From NCBI RefSeq assembly GCF_000711875.1, contig NZ_JONM01000027.1, positions 1 to 48,459 of the forward strand: DNA of 48,459 bases, written 5' to 3'. The position numbers were made by a program, and so were the translations under genes. Of this stretch, positions 27,518-36,318 are shown piece by piece; the stretch's first letter is position 1, and every line of letters begins with the position of its first letter. Under the pieces are notes generated by a model that searched no databases, was not told where the DNA came from, and worked only from the letters and a program-made list of their open reading frames with translations. Origin of the DNA: Andreprevotia chitinilytica DSM 18519 (lineage in GTDB: Bacteria > Pseudomonadota > Gammaproteobacteria > Burkholderiales > Chitinibacteraceae).

Positions 27518-28903
27518 ATGAACGCCCTCGATGCCCTCAGAAGCCTGCTTGGTCAGGATGCCGTCCTCACCGGCGAAGCCGCCGCGCCTTACCTGCTGGA
27601 TCAACGCAAACGCTACCAAGGCACGGCGCTCGCCGTCGTTCTGCCGCGCTCGACCCGTGATGTGGCCGATGTGCTCACCCTCGCCAGCGAGCAGCGCATT
27701 CCGGTCGTGCCGCAGGGGGGCAACACCAGCCTGTGTGGTGCGGCCACGCCGGATCGCCACGGCAATGCGCTGGTCGTCTCGCTGGAGCGGATGAACCGGG
27801 TGCTGGAAGTCGATGCCGGCAACAACACCATCACCGTCGAAGCCGGCTGCACGCTGCTCGATGCCCGCAAGGCGGCGGCGGATGCCAATCGCTTGCTGGC
27901 GGCGCACTGGGCGGTGGATGGCCGAGTGCGGATCGGCGGTGCGCTGGGCACCAATGCCGGCGGTCTCAATGTGCTGCACTACGGCAATATGCGCGAGCAG
28001 ACGCTGGGGCTGGAAGCCGTCTTGCCGGATGGCCGCGTGCTGGATAGTTTGCGTGGCCTGCGCAAAGACAGCAGCGGTTATGACCTCAAGCAATTGTTCG
28101 TCGGCTCCGAAGGCACGCTCGGCGTGATCACCAAGGCCGTGCTGCGGCTCAACAACCGGCCGACCGCCGTCGCGACTGCGCTGGTGCCGGTGACGGACGT
28201 GCAAGCCGCCATCGACCTGTTGCGCAACCTGCAAACGACCGCCGGCGATCGCGTGACCTCGTTCGAGCTGATCTCGCGCCGTTGCTGGGAGCTGATCGCC
28301 GAACATTGCCCGGAGCTGCCCGCGCCGTTCGTCACCTTGCCAGCGTGGTGCGTGCTGCTGGAGCTGTCCGATGCTGGCGATTCGGCCGATTTGCGTGTCC
28401 GTTTGGCGCAAGCTTTGCTGAGCCTGGGTCTCGCCGATGCTGCACAAGTTGCCCAATCGCCAGAGCAGGCGGCCGGCTTCTGGGCCTGGCGCGAAGCGAT
28501 TCCGGAAGCGCAAAAGCGGCGCGGCGTCTCGATCAAGCACGATATCGCCGTGCCGATCTCCGCCATTCCGGCGTTCCTCAAGGAAGCCGAGACGGCACTC
28601 AAGGCGGCTTACGCGGATGCCGACATCGTCGCCTTTGGCCATGTCGGCGACGGCAATCTGCACTACAACCTGTTCCGCGATGACGTCAGCAAAGCAGCCT
28701 ACGAGGTCGAGCCGCAGGTCAACGCCTGCGTCTACAAGGTGGTCGAGCGCTACCACGGCACCATCAGTGCCGAACACGGCATCGGCCAGCTCAAACGCGA
28801 TCTGTTGCCGCAATTCAGATCGGACGTGGAGATGGAACTGATGCGGGCGCTGAAGAAGTTGTTCGACCCGCAAGGGATCATGAACCCGGGCAAGGTTTTG
28901 TAA
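27518..28903 (+). CDS. FAD-linked 2-hydroxyacid dehydrogenase (GlcD/D2HGDH-like)
   Basis: The 461-residue flavoprotein has the vanillyl-alcohol-oxidase fold. The FAD-binding PCMH domain shows VVPQGGNTSLCG, GGALGTNAGGLNVLHYGNMREQTLGLEAVL and KDSSGYDLKQLFVGSEGTLGVIT. The C-terminal FAD-oxidase domain contains FGHVGDGNLHYN (metal-binding histidines) and EHGIGQLKRD. This matches D-2-hydroxyglutarate dehydrogenase or D-lactate dehydrogenase relatives. No GlcE or GlcF subunit genes are present, so a stand-alone enzyme is favoured. The start is the ATG at 27518; an open frame upstream runs through an intergenic repeat. Confidence 0.9.
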   Translation: MNALDALRSLLGQDAVLTGEAAAPYLLDQRKRYQGTALAVVLPRSTRDVADVLTLASEQRIPVVPQGGNTSLCGAATPDRHGNALVVSLERMNRVLEVDAGNNTITVEAGCTLLDARKAAADANRLLAAHWAVDGRVRIGGALGTNAGGLNVLHYGNMREQTLGLEAVLPDGRVLDSLRGLRKDSSGYDLKQLFVGSEGTLGVITKAVLRLNNRPTAVATALVPVTDVQAAIDLLRNLQTTAGDRVTSFELISRRCWELIAEHCPELPAPFVTLPAWCVLLELSDAGDSADLRVRLAQALLSLGLADAAQVAQSPEQAAGFWAWREAIPEAQKRRGVSIKHDIAVPISAIPAFLKEAETALKAAYADADIVAFGHVGDGNLHYNLFRDDVSKAAYEVEPQVNACVYKVVERYHGTISAEHGIGQLKRDLLPQFRSDVEMELMRALKKLFDPQGIMNPGKVL

Positions 28904-29009
28904 GCAGCGATTCGCCCCTGCGCTTTCACCCCTCACCCCCGACTTCCCTCCGCCGGTCGTCACTGTAAGCCTCTACCTTTCAAGATGTGCTAACAACAGA
29001 TGAGTCGTG

Positions 29010-29045
29010 CCCGCCCTTGCTACCGTGACCGGGTAGCAAGGCGGG
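29010..29045 (+). terminator. Hairpin after the FAD-dehydrogenase gene
   Basis: CCCGCCCTTGCTACC pairs with GGTAGCAAGGCGGG across a 6-7 base loop, followed by TTATTGG. The stem is long with one bulge, the T run short. It separates the metabolic gene from the secretion operon. Confidence 0.6.
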
Positions 29046-29153
29046 TTATTGGCGTTGCGACGCCGCGATTCATTTCGCTATTCGCCCAGCTGTTCACTCC
29101 AATTCAATCCAATTTGCTGCAACGCGCTTCAACTTGGGGGAGGAAAGGCAAGC

Positions 29154-31304
29154 GTGACTCATCCTGGCGAGTGGGGCATCGGCCCGCATCAACTGCATGT
29201 TGATCCACTGGCGGATTGCCTCGTCGAACTGACCCGGATCCACGGGCAGGCGTGGACACGTGCGGAGCTGATCGCCGGCCTGCCGCTGGTCGAGAACTTG
29301 CTCACGCCCTCTTTGCTGCCACGTGCGGCAGCGCGGGCCGGGCTGGCGGCGCGGTTGACGCGGCGCTCGCTGGATGGTCTGCCGCCAAGGTTGTTGCCGG
29401 CGATTCTGCTGCTCAAGGATAAACAAGCCTGCATCCTGCTCGAATGGCTGCCGGATGGCAGCGCCCGCGTGCGCTGGCCCGAAGCTGGCGAGAGCGCCGA
29501 AACGATTGCGCATGATGTGCTGGTTGCCCGCTACAGCGGCATCGCGATCTTCGTGCGACCCCGCTTCCGTTTCGAGGCGCGTGCGCCGGAGCTGACCTCC
29601 GCCCGCACCCATCATTGGTTCTGGAGCGTGGTGCTGGCCAACTGGCGGCTCTATCGCGATGGGTTGCTGGCGGCGCTGCTGATCAACACCTTCGCGCTGG
29701 CCCTGCCGCTGTATTCCATGAATGTGTACGACCGCGTGGTGCCGAATCACGCGGTGGAAACGCTGTGGGTGCTCGCCATCGGCGCGGTCATGGTGATGTC
29801 GTTCGATTTCACCCTGCGCACCGTGCGCGGCTATATCGTCGATCTGGCCTCCAAGCGTATCGACGTGACCTTGTCGGCGCTGATCATGGAGCGCGTGCTG
29901 GGCATCCGCATGGCCAACCGGCCGGCATCGGTCGGCTCTTTCGTCGCCAATCTGCATAGCTTCGAATCGGTGCGTGATTTCATCGCCTCGGCCTCGATCA
30001 CCGCCCTGATCGACATGCCGTTCGTCTTGCTTTTCCTGCTGGTACTGATGTGGCTGTCGCCGTGGCTGCTGGTCACGCCGATCACCGGCATGGTCATCGT
30101 CATCGTGTTCACCTGGCTGACCCAGGGCAAGATGCACGAGCTGGTCGAGATCAGCCAACGCGCCAGCGCCCAGCGCAACGCCACGCTGGTGGAAAGCGTG
30201 GCCGGCATCGAGACCGTCAAGACCCAGCAGGCGGAATCGACCTTCCAGCGTCGCTGGGAACATACCTCGCTGTTCCTGGCGCAGGTCAGCAGCCGGCTCA
30301 AGCTGCTATCGACCACCACGGTCAACTTCACTTCGACTGTCACGCAATGGGTCAACGTCATCACCGTGATCGCCGGCGTGTATCTGCTGACCGACAACCA
30401 GCTCTCGCTCGGCGGCATCATCGCCGCCACCATGCTCTCCAGCCGGGTGATGGCGCCGTTCGGTCAGGTGGCTGGCCTGTTGCTGCAGTACCAGAATGCG
30501 CGCACGTCGCTCTCCAGCATCGAGACCTACATGAAGCTGCCGATCGAGCGGCCGACCGATGCCAGCCTGTTGTTGCACGAGCACATGCAAGGCGGCATCG
30601 AATTCCGCAATGTGACCTTTGCCTATGGCGACAACCCGCCAGTGCTCAAGGGCATCTCTTTGCGCATCCGGCCGGGCGAAAAAGTCGCGGTGATCGGTCG
30701 GGTGGGCTCGGGGAAGACCACGCTGGAGAAACTGGTGCTCGGGCTCTATCAACCCGACGAAGGCGCGGTGCTGATCGACGGCATCGATTGCCGCCAGCTC
30801 GATCCGGCCGACCTGCGCCGCCACATCGGCCACGCGCCGCAAGACCCGATCCTGTTCTACGGCAGCCTGCGCGATAACGTCGCCATGGGCGCACCGTTCG
30901 CCGATGACGAAATGACACTGGCCGCCGCGCAGTTGGCTGGCGTGAGCGACTTTGCCGACGCCCATCCGCATGGTTACGAAATGCTGATCGGCGAGCGCGG
31001 CGAATCGCTCTCCGGCGGGCAGCGCCAGGCGGTATCGCTGGCGCGGGCCGTGCTCAGCGATCCGGCCATCCTGCTGCTCGATGAGCCGACCAGCTCGATG
31101 GATCACCTGTCGGAAGAACGGCTGAAAGTGCGGCTACGGCCGTATATCTCCGGCAAAACCATGCTGCTGGTGACACACCGCACCTCGCTGCTCGATCTGG
31201 TCGACCGCCTGATCGTGCTCGACAACGGGGCCATCGTGGCCGACGGCCCCAAGGAACTGGTGGTCGAGGCGCTCAAGCAAGGCCGGGTCGGACGCGGCGA
31301 GTGA
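29154..31304 (+). CDS. Type I secretion ABC transporter, LapB-like
   Basis: The 716-residue inner-membrane ATPase exports large adhesins. I start at the GTG at 29154 because GGGGGAGGAAAGG precedes it; the frame opens earlier at 29049 but that extension is not conserved-looking. Domains: N-terminal C39-peptidase-like domain (DPLADCLVELTRIHG) of the kind LapB proteins keep without cleaving a leader, a six-helix ABC membrane domain (about 150-430), and an ATPase with Walker A GRVGSGKTT (about 515), signature SLSGGQRQ (about 619) and Walker B ILLLDEPTSSMD. It heads an operon with the adaptor (8-bp gap). The likely substrate is the adhesin at 36928. No TolC-type partner is seen. Confidence 0.9.
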   Translation: MTHPGEWGIGPHQLHVDPLADCLVELTRIHGQAWTRAELIAGLPLVENLLTPSLLPRAAARAGLAARLTRRSLDGLPPRLLPAILLLKDKQACILLEWLPDGSARVRWPEAGESAETIAHDVLVARYSGIAIFVRPRFRFEARAPELTSARTHHWFWSVVLANWRLYRDGLLAALLINTFALALPLYSMNVYDRVVPNHAVETLWVLAIGAVMVMSFDFTLRTVRGYIVDLASKRIDVTLSALIMERVLGIRMANRPASVGSFVANLHSFESVRDFIASASITALIDMPFVLLFLLVLMWLSPWLLVTPITGMVIVIVFTWLTQGKMHELVEISQRASAQRNATLVESVAGIETVKTQQAESTFQRRWEHTSLFLAQVSSRLKLLSTTTVNFTSTVTQWVNVITVIAGVYLLTDNQLSLGGIIAATMLSSRVMAPFGQVAGLLLQYQNARTSLSSIETYMKLPIERPTDASLLLHEHMQGGIEFRNVTFAYGDNPPVLKGISLRIRPGEKVAVIGRVGSGKTTLEKLVLGLYQPDEGAVLIDGIDCRQLDPADLRRHIGHAPQDPILFYGSLRDNVAMGAPFADDEMTLAAAQLAGVSDFADAHPHGYEMLIGERGESLSGGQRQAVSLARAVLSDPAILLLDEPTSSMDHLSEERLKVRLRPYISGKTMLLVTHRTSLLDLVDRLIVLDNGAIVADGPKELVVEALKQGRVGRGE

Positions 31305-31311
31305 GGATGAG

Positions 31312-32682
31312 ATGGTCAAGCGAACGCGCATCTCGGTCTGGTTCAGCCGCCTGCTGTGGGGGCCGGAAGCGGCAGACCCGTGGCACGAAGGCGATTTCAT
31401 CGGGGATGCCGACTGGGCCATCGCCCAGCAGGAGCCGCGTGGCGCCAGCACGCTGATCTGGCTCGCCGCCGCCGCGTTAGGCGCCTTGTTGCTCTGGGCC
31501 GGCTTATCGCCGATCGACGAAGTGGCGCGTGGCGAAGGCAAGGTCATCCCGTCCCGGCAGGTGCAGATCGTGCAGAGTCTCGACGGCGGCGTGGTCTTGC
31601 AGATCCTGGTGCAGGAAGGTCAACAGGTCGAAAAAGGGCAGATGTTGCTCAAGCTCGACCAGACACGCTTCATGTCGTCGCTGAAGGAAAACCGCGCCCA
31701 ATACCTGTCGCTCAAGGCCAAGGCGGCGCGGCTGGATGCGGTGGCGAGCGGCAAGCCGTTCGAGCCGCCGCCCGAAGTGGTCGCCGAAGCGCCCAGCCTG
31801 ATTCCGCAGGAGCAATCGCTGTATTTCTCCAAGCGCGCCGAACTCGATGCCAGCATCGGCGTGGCGCGGCAGCAGTTCGCGCAGCACAGTCAGGAAATGT
31901 ATGAAGTGCGCGCCCGGCGCGATCAGGCGGCGCAAAGCTACGATCTGACCGTGAAAGAGCTGGAAGCCACCCGGCCGCTGCTCAAGAGCGGCGCGGTATC
32001 GGATGTCGATATCCTGCGGCTGGAGCGCGATCTGGCGCGTTTTCGCGGCGAGCGCGATTCGGCCGCCGCCCAATTGCCACGCATCCAGTCGGCCATCGCC
32101 GAAGCCAGCGCCAAGATCAGCGAGGTTGAGCTCACCTTCCGCAATCTGGCCAAGGCGGAGTTGTCCGAAACGCTGGGCAAGCTGGCCAGCCTGACCGCCG
32201 GCAGCGTAGGGCTGCAGGATCGGGTCACGCTTTCCGACATCCGCTCGCCGGTGCGCGGCACGGTCAAGACGCTGTTTTTCAACACCGTGGGTGGTGTGGT
32301 GCAGCCCGGCAAGGACGTGATCGAGATCGTGCCGACCGACGACGCGCTATTGCTCGAAGCGCGCATCCTGCCGCGCGATATCGCTTTCCTGCATCCCGGC
32401 GAAAAAGCGCTGGTCAAGTTCACCGCCTATGACTTCGCCACCTACGGCGGGCTGGACGCCACGCTGGAACACATCTCGGCCGACACCGTGACCGACGACA
32501 AAGGCAACGCCTTCTACGTCGTTCGCGTGCGCACCAAGAACGCCTTCATCGGCGAAAAGAAGCTGCCCATCATCCCCGGCATGGTCGCCGAGGTGGACAT
32601 CCTCACCGGCAAGCGCTCCATCCTGACCTACCTGCTCAAACCGGTGCTGCGCGCCAAGGCCAACGCGCTGACGGAGCGGTGA
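31312..32682 (+). CDS. Type I secretion adaptor, HlyD/LapC-like
   Basis: This 456-residue membrane-fusion protein bridges the ABC transporter and an outer-membrane channel. One membrane span (residues 47-64, STLIWLAAAALGALLLWAG) is followed by the lipoyl half motif (VQIVQSLDGGVVLQILVQEGQQVEKGQMLLKLD), a long alpha-helical hairpin (about 110-290), the return lipoyl motif (IRSPVRGTVKTL) and the HlyD C-terminal beta domain with the family signature PGMVAEVDILTGKRSILTYLLKP. Length and end match HlyD/LapC proteins. It lies eight bases after the transporter gene and 14 bases before the regulator. Confidence 0.93.
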   Translation: MVKRTRISVWFSRLLWGPEAADPWHEGDFIGDADWAIAQQEPRGASTLIWLAAAALGALLLWAGLSPIDEVARGEGKVIPSRQVQIVQSLDGGVVLQILVQEGQQVEKGQMLLKLDQTRFMSSLKENRAQYLSLKAKAARLDAVASGKPFEPPPEVVAEAPSLIPQEQSLYFSKRAELDASIGVARQQFAQHSQEMYEVRARRDQAAQSYDLTVKELEATRPLLKSGAVSDVDILRLERDLARFRGERDSAAAQLPRIQSAIAEASAKISEVELTFRNLAKAELSETLGKLASLTAGSVGLQDRVTLSDIRSPVRGTVKTLFFNTVGGVVQPGKDVIEIVPTDDALLLEARILPRDIAFLHPGEKALVKFTAYDFATYGGLDATLEHISADTVTDDKGNAFYVVRVRTKNAFIGEKKLPIIPGMVAEVDILTGKRSILTYLLKPVLRAKANALTER

Positions 32683-32696
32683 TGGAGCCATGAGCC

Positions 32697-33299
32697 GTGG
32701 TCAATCATTCGCCCCTCACCCTCGTCACCATCGATCCGGTGCTGGTCACCCACTGGCGACACGCCGCCGAGAACTTCGACGTTTGCGCCGCCCTGCGCCC
32801 CAGCGAAGCCGGTCCGCTCGCGCTGGTCGATCTGGCGCTGCCCGGCCTGCCGCCGCTGGATGACCCGCACTGGCGCTTGTGGACGTCGACCCGCCATATC
32901 GTCATCGGCAGCAGCATGCCCAGCGATCTGGAAAACCTGCGCGCCCTGCAAGCCGGCGCCCGCGGCTACGGCCACGCCTATGCGCCGGTCGAGTTCTGGC
33001 ATCAGGTACTGGAAGTGGTGGCCGACGGCGGTGCGTGGGTCGGGCCGGTGGTGCTGCAGCAGCTGATCCAGACCATGACGCGTAACGACGTGCCGGAACC
33101 CGGCGACTGGCAAGCCCACGTCACCGACCGCGAGGCCGAAGTGGCGCGGCTGGTGGCGATCGGCGCATCCAACAAAGACATCGCCCGCGCGCTCGATATC
33201 ACCGAACGTACCGTCAAAGCCCACCTCACCGCCTTGCTCGCCAAGCTGCACGTGGCGGATCGGCTGCAGCTGGCGCTGAAGGTGAATGGGATTCGGTGA
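32697..33299 (+). CDS. LuxR-family regulator with degenerate receiver domain
   Basis: The 200-residue protein starts at a GTG at 32697 with GGAG about ten bases before it. Residues 1-120 have receiver-like spacing: a strand ending in TIDP, an aspartate in ALVDLALPG where the phosphoacceptor would be, but no acidic pair and no lysine in the GYGHAYAP strand. It may therefore act without phosphorylation. The C-terminal LuxR HTH is clear: VTDREAEVARLVAIGASNKDIARALDI, then TERTVKAHLTALLAKLHV. It is the third gene of the secretion operon. Related regulators commonly accompany LapB/LapC genes in betaproteobacteria and may control the adhesin; that is inference. Confidence 0.82.
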   Translation: MVNHSPLTLVTIDPVLVTHWRHAAENFDVCAALRPSEAGPLALVDLALPGLPPLDDPHWRLWTSTRHIVIGSSMPSDLENLRALQAGARGYGHAYAPVEFWHQVLEVVADGGAWVGPVVLQQLIQTMTRNDVPEPGDWQAHVTDREAEVARLVAIGASNKDIARALDITERTVKAHLTALLAKLHVADRLQLALKVNGIR

Positions 33300-33315
33300 T
33301 GGGCCTGCAGTCCCA

Positions 33316-33676
33316 TAGGGCGGGTCGTTTGACCCGCGCGGAGCGATGTGCGAGTCGATGGGAGATCGCGGGTTACGCCTTTGGCTAACCCGCGCTACGG
33401 CGCTTGTGAACGGGTCCCGGCTGGGGGCAATGCTCCTTGTGACGGTCCCCCCGGCCGGCAAAGCCGTCCGGGCTACATTTCACAATGGCGTGAACATTCC
33501 ACTCGCTCAGCGTTGTCTGAAGCACCTTCGACGCAACCTTGTGAGATACGGCGGAATGCCCTCTGGGTGTTCCGCCCTACGGCGCTGCCGTAACCTGCCC
33601 CATATCTGTCTGGTTTATTGGATAGACCCATTCCCATCCGAGCTAAGGATCTGCCGATTCGTACCGTTCAACACCC
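33316..33676. repeat. Mosaic of intergenic repeats, left of lipoprotein gene
   Basis: Three repeat types are stacked. 33316-33398 has GTAGGGCGGGTCGTTTGACCCGC and CGCGGGTTACGCC/GGCTAACCCGCGCTAC, related to 46639-47200. 33448-33476 has CCGGCCGGCAAAGCCGTCC, also found at 46814 and 47047. 33492-33587 has GAACATTCCACTCGCTCAG and CACCTTCGACGCAACCTTG with GGCGGAATGCCC/GGGTGTTCCGCC arms, closely matched at 35016-35085 and 35142-35172. No gene is seen. Confidence 0.7.
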
Positions 33677-34873
33677 TCACCGGGGCAACGGAGCAGGGCT
33701 AGTCAAGTAGGCTTGGAACAGGCGCGCGAACTGTCCGCCATCTGTCGTGATGTTTGCCGAGGTACTTCCGCCGCCACTGAATACGATCGCAAACACACCG
33801 ATGGCGGTGTACTGCGTCGGGTGTGTGAGCATGTAGTGGACATGGTTGTCCCGGTAGTGGCCGGGACTGCCACCGGAGGTTGTCGAGGGCACCCCCATCG
33901 GCGTTTGCCAAAACAATATGGGCAGATTGCCGAGGATGCTTCGCGTGGTGCTCCATTTGGCAAGGCTCTGACTGTAGTTGGGTGTCGTGACGTTGTTTTC
34001 GTCCCAGTAGAACGGTCCATTGCCGCGCCCCGCACACTCAGACACTGGCGATGCGATTTCCATGCAACCGGCATCACGATCGCTCGTCTGCGCCACGATG
34101 AAGTCGGCCTTGTCTGCACCAAGTTTCGCCATGAAGGTGCCGACACTGGTTGCATCTTGTCCGAAGAAGGACGGCGGAAACCCGATCTTCGCCTTGGGCG
34201 CGTAGGTCCGCCCGAGCGTCAACAGGCATCCCGCAATGCCTGCGGCGGTATCCGGTTGGCTCGCGCATTCCGTCGTCATGCTCACGCGTGCCGGTAACTT
34301 TGCAGGGTCGCCGCCGGGTGCCGTTGCCTGGACGTAGCCCCAAAAGTCCGGTTCGAGGTTGACCAGCGTGGCTTGGCCCGTCGCGCCAATCTTCTGGTAC
34401 ATCAACTTGGCTTGTGCCCAGTAGCTGGCCATGAACGTCGCGTCGTTGATGCCGCTGATGTTTCCGTCGCCGTTGGCGGCCATCTGGTACAGCGTGAACA
34501 TGGGCACGGCGCCGATGGCCTTGTCGTTCGCGGAGACATAGGTGACATAGCTCCCGGCGGGGCTGTTCCATGTCGGCCATGAACCGCTGCCCACCCCTAC
34601 AAGGTACGTATCGATGATGTCCGGGTGAATCTGCTGGCTCGTCATGTCCGAGATCGCGTTGCCGGCGCCCAAGCCGCCGAGAAGCCGATTGGGCAAGCCA
34701 AGCGCTGTGTTAATCGACGGTGCAGACGATGGCGTTGGCGTTGGCGCCGACGCGGCCGTCGCGTCGGGGCTTGTCGACGACGACCCGCCTCCGCCGCAGG
34801 CGGCGATGCCTGCGCACAGGAAGGCGATCGCGATGAAGCGGGCATGGGACGTGGTATTCAGTGCCGGTGGCAT
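33677..34873 (-). CDS. Putative secreted lipoprotein, possible glycoside-hydrolase-like fold
   Basis: The 398-residue protein starts at the ATG at 34873 after GAAGGAAAGAA. A lipoprotein signal (FIAIAFLCAGIAAC, lipobox GIAAC) is followed by a Gly/Ser/Pro-rich linker. The mature domain has features of secreted TIM-barrel enzymes: TYLVGVGSGSWPTWN, LVNLEPDFWGYVQA with a possible acid residue, KIGFPPSFFG, SDRDAGCMEI, GPFYWDENN, and ILFWQTPMGVP followed by HYRDNHVHYML. I cannot name a family. It is an orphan gene bordered on both sides by copies of the same repeat, and it runs against its neighbours. Surface location is well supported; enzymatic function is a guess. Confidence 0.7.
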   Translation of the reverse strand: MPPALNTTSHARFIAIAFLCAGIAACGGGGSSSTSPDATAASAPTPTPSSAPSINTALGLPNRLLGGLGAGNAISDMTSQQIHPDIIDTYLVGVGSGSWPTWNSPAGSYVTYVSANDKAIGAVPMFTLYQMAANGDGNISGINDATFMASYWAQAKLMYQKIGATGQATLVNLEPDFWGYVQATAPGGDPAKLPARVSMTTECASQPDTAAGIAGCLLTLGRTYAPKAKIGFPPSFFGQDATSVGTFMAKLGADKADFIVAQTSDRDAGCMEIASPVSECAGRGNGPFYWDENNVTTPNYSQSLAKWSTTRSILGNLPILFWQTPMGVPSTTSGGSPGHYRDNHVHYMLTHPTQYTAIGVFAIVFSGGGSTSANITTDGGQFARLFQAYLTSPAPLPR

Positions 34874-34989
34874 TTCTTTCCTTCGGGTGAAACTGTCTTG
34901 TGACGAGGCAAGCAATGCCGTTCTTTGCCAAAGGCTACTGTCGCTCGCAGGGCAGCACAACTGGGAAGCCGTAGGGTTAAAGCCTTAGG

Positions 34990-35172
34990 GTCAGCGCGTA
35001 GGGCGCAATACCCGTAGGGCATTGCGCCGCACCTTCGACGCAACATGGTGAGATACGGCGGAACGCCCTTTGGGTGTTCCGCCCTACAACTCTGTGTTCT
35101 CTGTGGTTCAAGTTTGGGTTCGAGCTAAACGCCAAACCGCGTGAACATTCCACTTGCTCAGAGTTGTCTGAA
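34990..35172. repeat. Mosaic of intergenic repeats, right of lipoprotein gene
   Basis: 34990-35085 contains GTAGGGCGCAATACCCGTAGG and CACCTTCGACGCAACATGG with GGCGGAACGCCC/GGGTGTTCCGCC arms. 35142-35172 contains GAACATTCCACTTGCTCAG. Both match segments at 33492-33587 on the other side of the lipoprotein gene, in the same orientation but a different order. No gene is seen between 34874 and 35235. Confidence 0.7.
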
Positions 35173-35235
35173 GTCACGCTCGACACCCTTTACTAAGCTG
35201 GCGCATCCCGTTTTCTCCCCGATCCGGATTGCGCC

Positions 35236-36318
35236 TTGCCCGCTACCCTCATCCGCGCTGACCGACTCACCCCCCACCTCTATCCGCGCGTCGAAGATCC
35301 TCGGCACCTGCCGCTTTTCAGCATCGCAGTTGCGGCCCGCAACACCTTCGACCACACGTGCAGCCATCTCAACGACCACGAATTGGTCGAGCAACTCGCC
35401 AGCGGGCAAATCTTCTATTTGAGCGACACCACCGCCCGCAATCCGCTCTTCCTGCGCAAGGAAAACCCCCCGTTCAAGCTCGCCGCCAACAAATCACCCC
35501 ATGACGAATCGCAACGTCCACGCATGGGCGCAGACGACTGGAAGCCCTCGCTTGCCGCCGCGCACGACCTGCAAGCCGGCCTCCACGCCGTCCTGTACCG
35601 TCATCTGAACCCGCTGGCGAACTGGCCGCCACCCATTCCCCGCCGCGATTCCAGCCCGTGGCCGACCCGGCTGACCGACCCCAACATGCCCAAGAACCCC
35701 GCGCCCTACGACGACTTGCCGGATTTGGTGCAAGAGGCAATCAGGGTTGCCAAGGCCGCCAGACGGCCGGTGGTGACGGGGTTGGGGGATGAGGTGGATC
35801 AGTTGGCGGTGTCGTCGGCGACGTTGCAGCGGGATTTGCGGGCGCTGTTGGGGGAAGGGTGGGACATACGATATGGGGCCTCGGGAAGAGGGTCGTGGAT
35901 GAGGTATGAGCGTAAGGAAATTGTTTTAGATGGCAGCTTGCAAGGGAGTCCCATATCTGCTGTGCAGGTTTTATCTCATGAAGTTGGCCACGCCTTATAT
36001 CCCCTGGAGGCTGACGTTTCCAACCGAGAGAAATATATCAACGGCAAGTTAGACAATGAGGGTGCCGCTACTCTCAAAAATATTGAGGTCCAACGTGAAA
36101 TTCTTGCTGACTCTGGTGTTGATATCGGTATTGCCGGGCGAAACGCGAATATTTCTGGATACAACGCCGCGTATGATCGATACAAACGAACAGGTAATGC
36201 CCCCGCAGCAAGAGAGGCAATTGGCAATATCTACCGCCGAGACGAAAATGCTTCTGGCTCGGGCCTATCCTATGAAACCTATTACGGAGACGACTATGAC
36301 CGATGCTGTGGACATTGA
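35236..36318 (+). CDS. Putative polymorphic toxin with metallopeptidase C-terminus
   Basis: The 360-residue protein can start at a TTG at 35236, just after a stop at 35194; internal ATGs at about 35527 and 35689 are alternatives. The C-terminal 150 residues hold a zinc-peptidase motif, SHEVGHALYPL (H248, E249, H252), followed by LDNEGAATLKNIEVQREILADSGVDIGIAG, where E275 may be the third ligand. This layout resembles metallopeptidase toxins of polymorphic toxin systems. The N-terminal half is a GC-rich, His/Pro-rich region without a signal peptide, possibly a delivery domain. Composition turns AT-rich near 35870, inside the gene, as in swapped toxin tips. It overlaps the next gene by 23 bp. 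No T6SS or Rhs gene is nearby. Confidence 0.6.
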   Translation: MPATLIRADRLTPHLYPRVEDPRHLPLFSIAVAARNTFDHTCSHLNDHELVEQLASGQIFYLSDTTARNPLFLRKENPPFKLAANKSPHDESQRPRMGADDWKPSLAAAHDLQAGLHAVLYRHLNPLANWPPPIPRRDSSPWPTRLTDPNMPKNPAPYDDLPDLVQEAIRVAKAARRPVVTGLGDEVDQLAVSSATLQRDLRALLGEGWDIRYGASGRGSWMRYERKEIVLDGSLQGSPISAVQVLSHEVGHALYPLEADVSNREKYINGKLDNEGAATLKNIEVQREILADSGVDIGIAGRNANISGYNAAYDRYKRTGNAPAAREAIGNIYRRDENASGSGLSYETYYGDDYDRCCGH

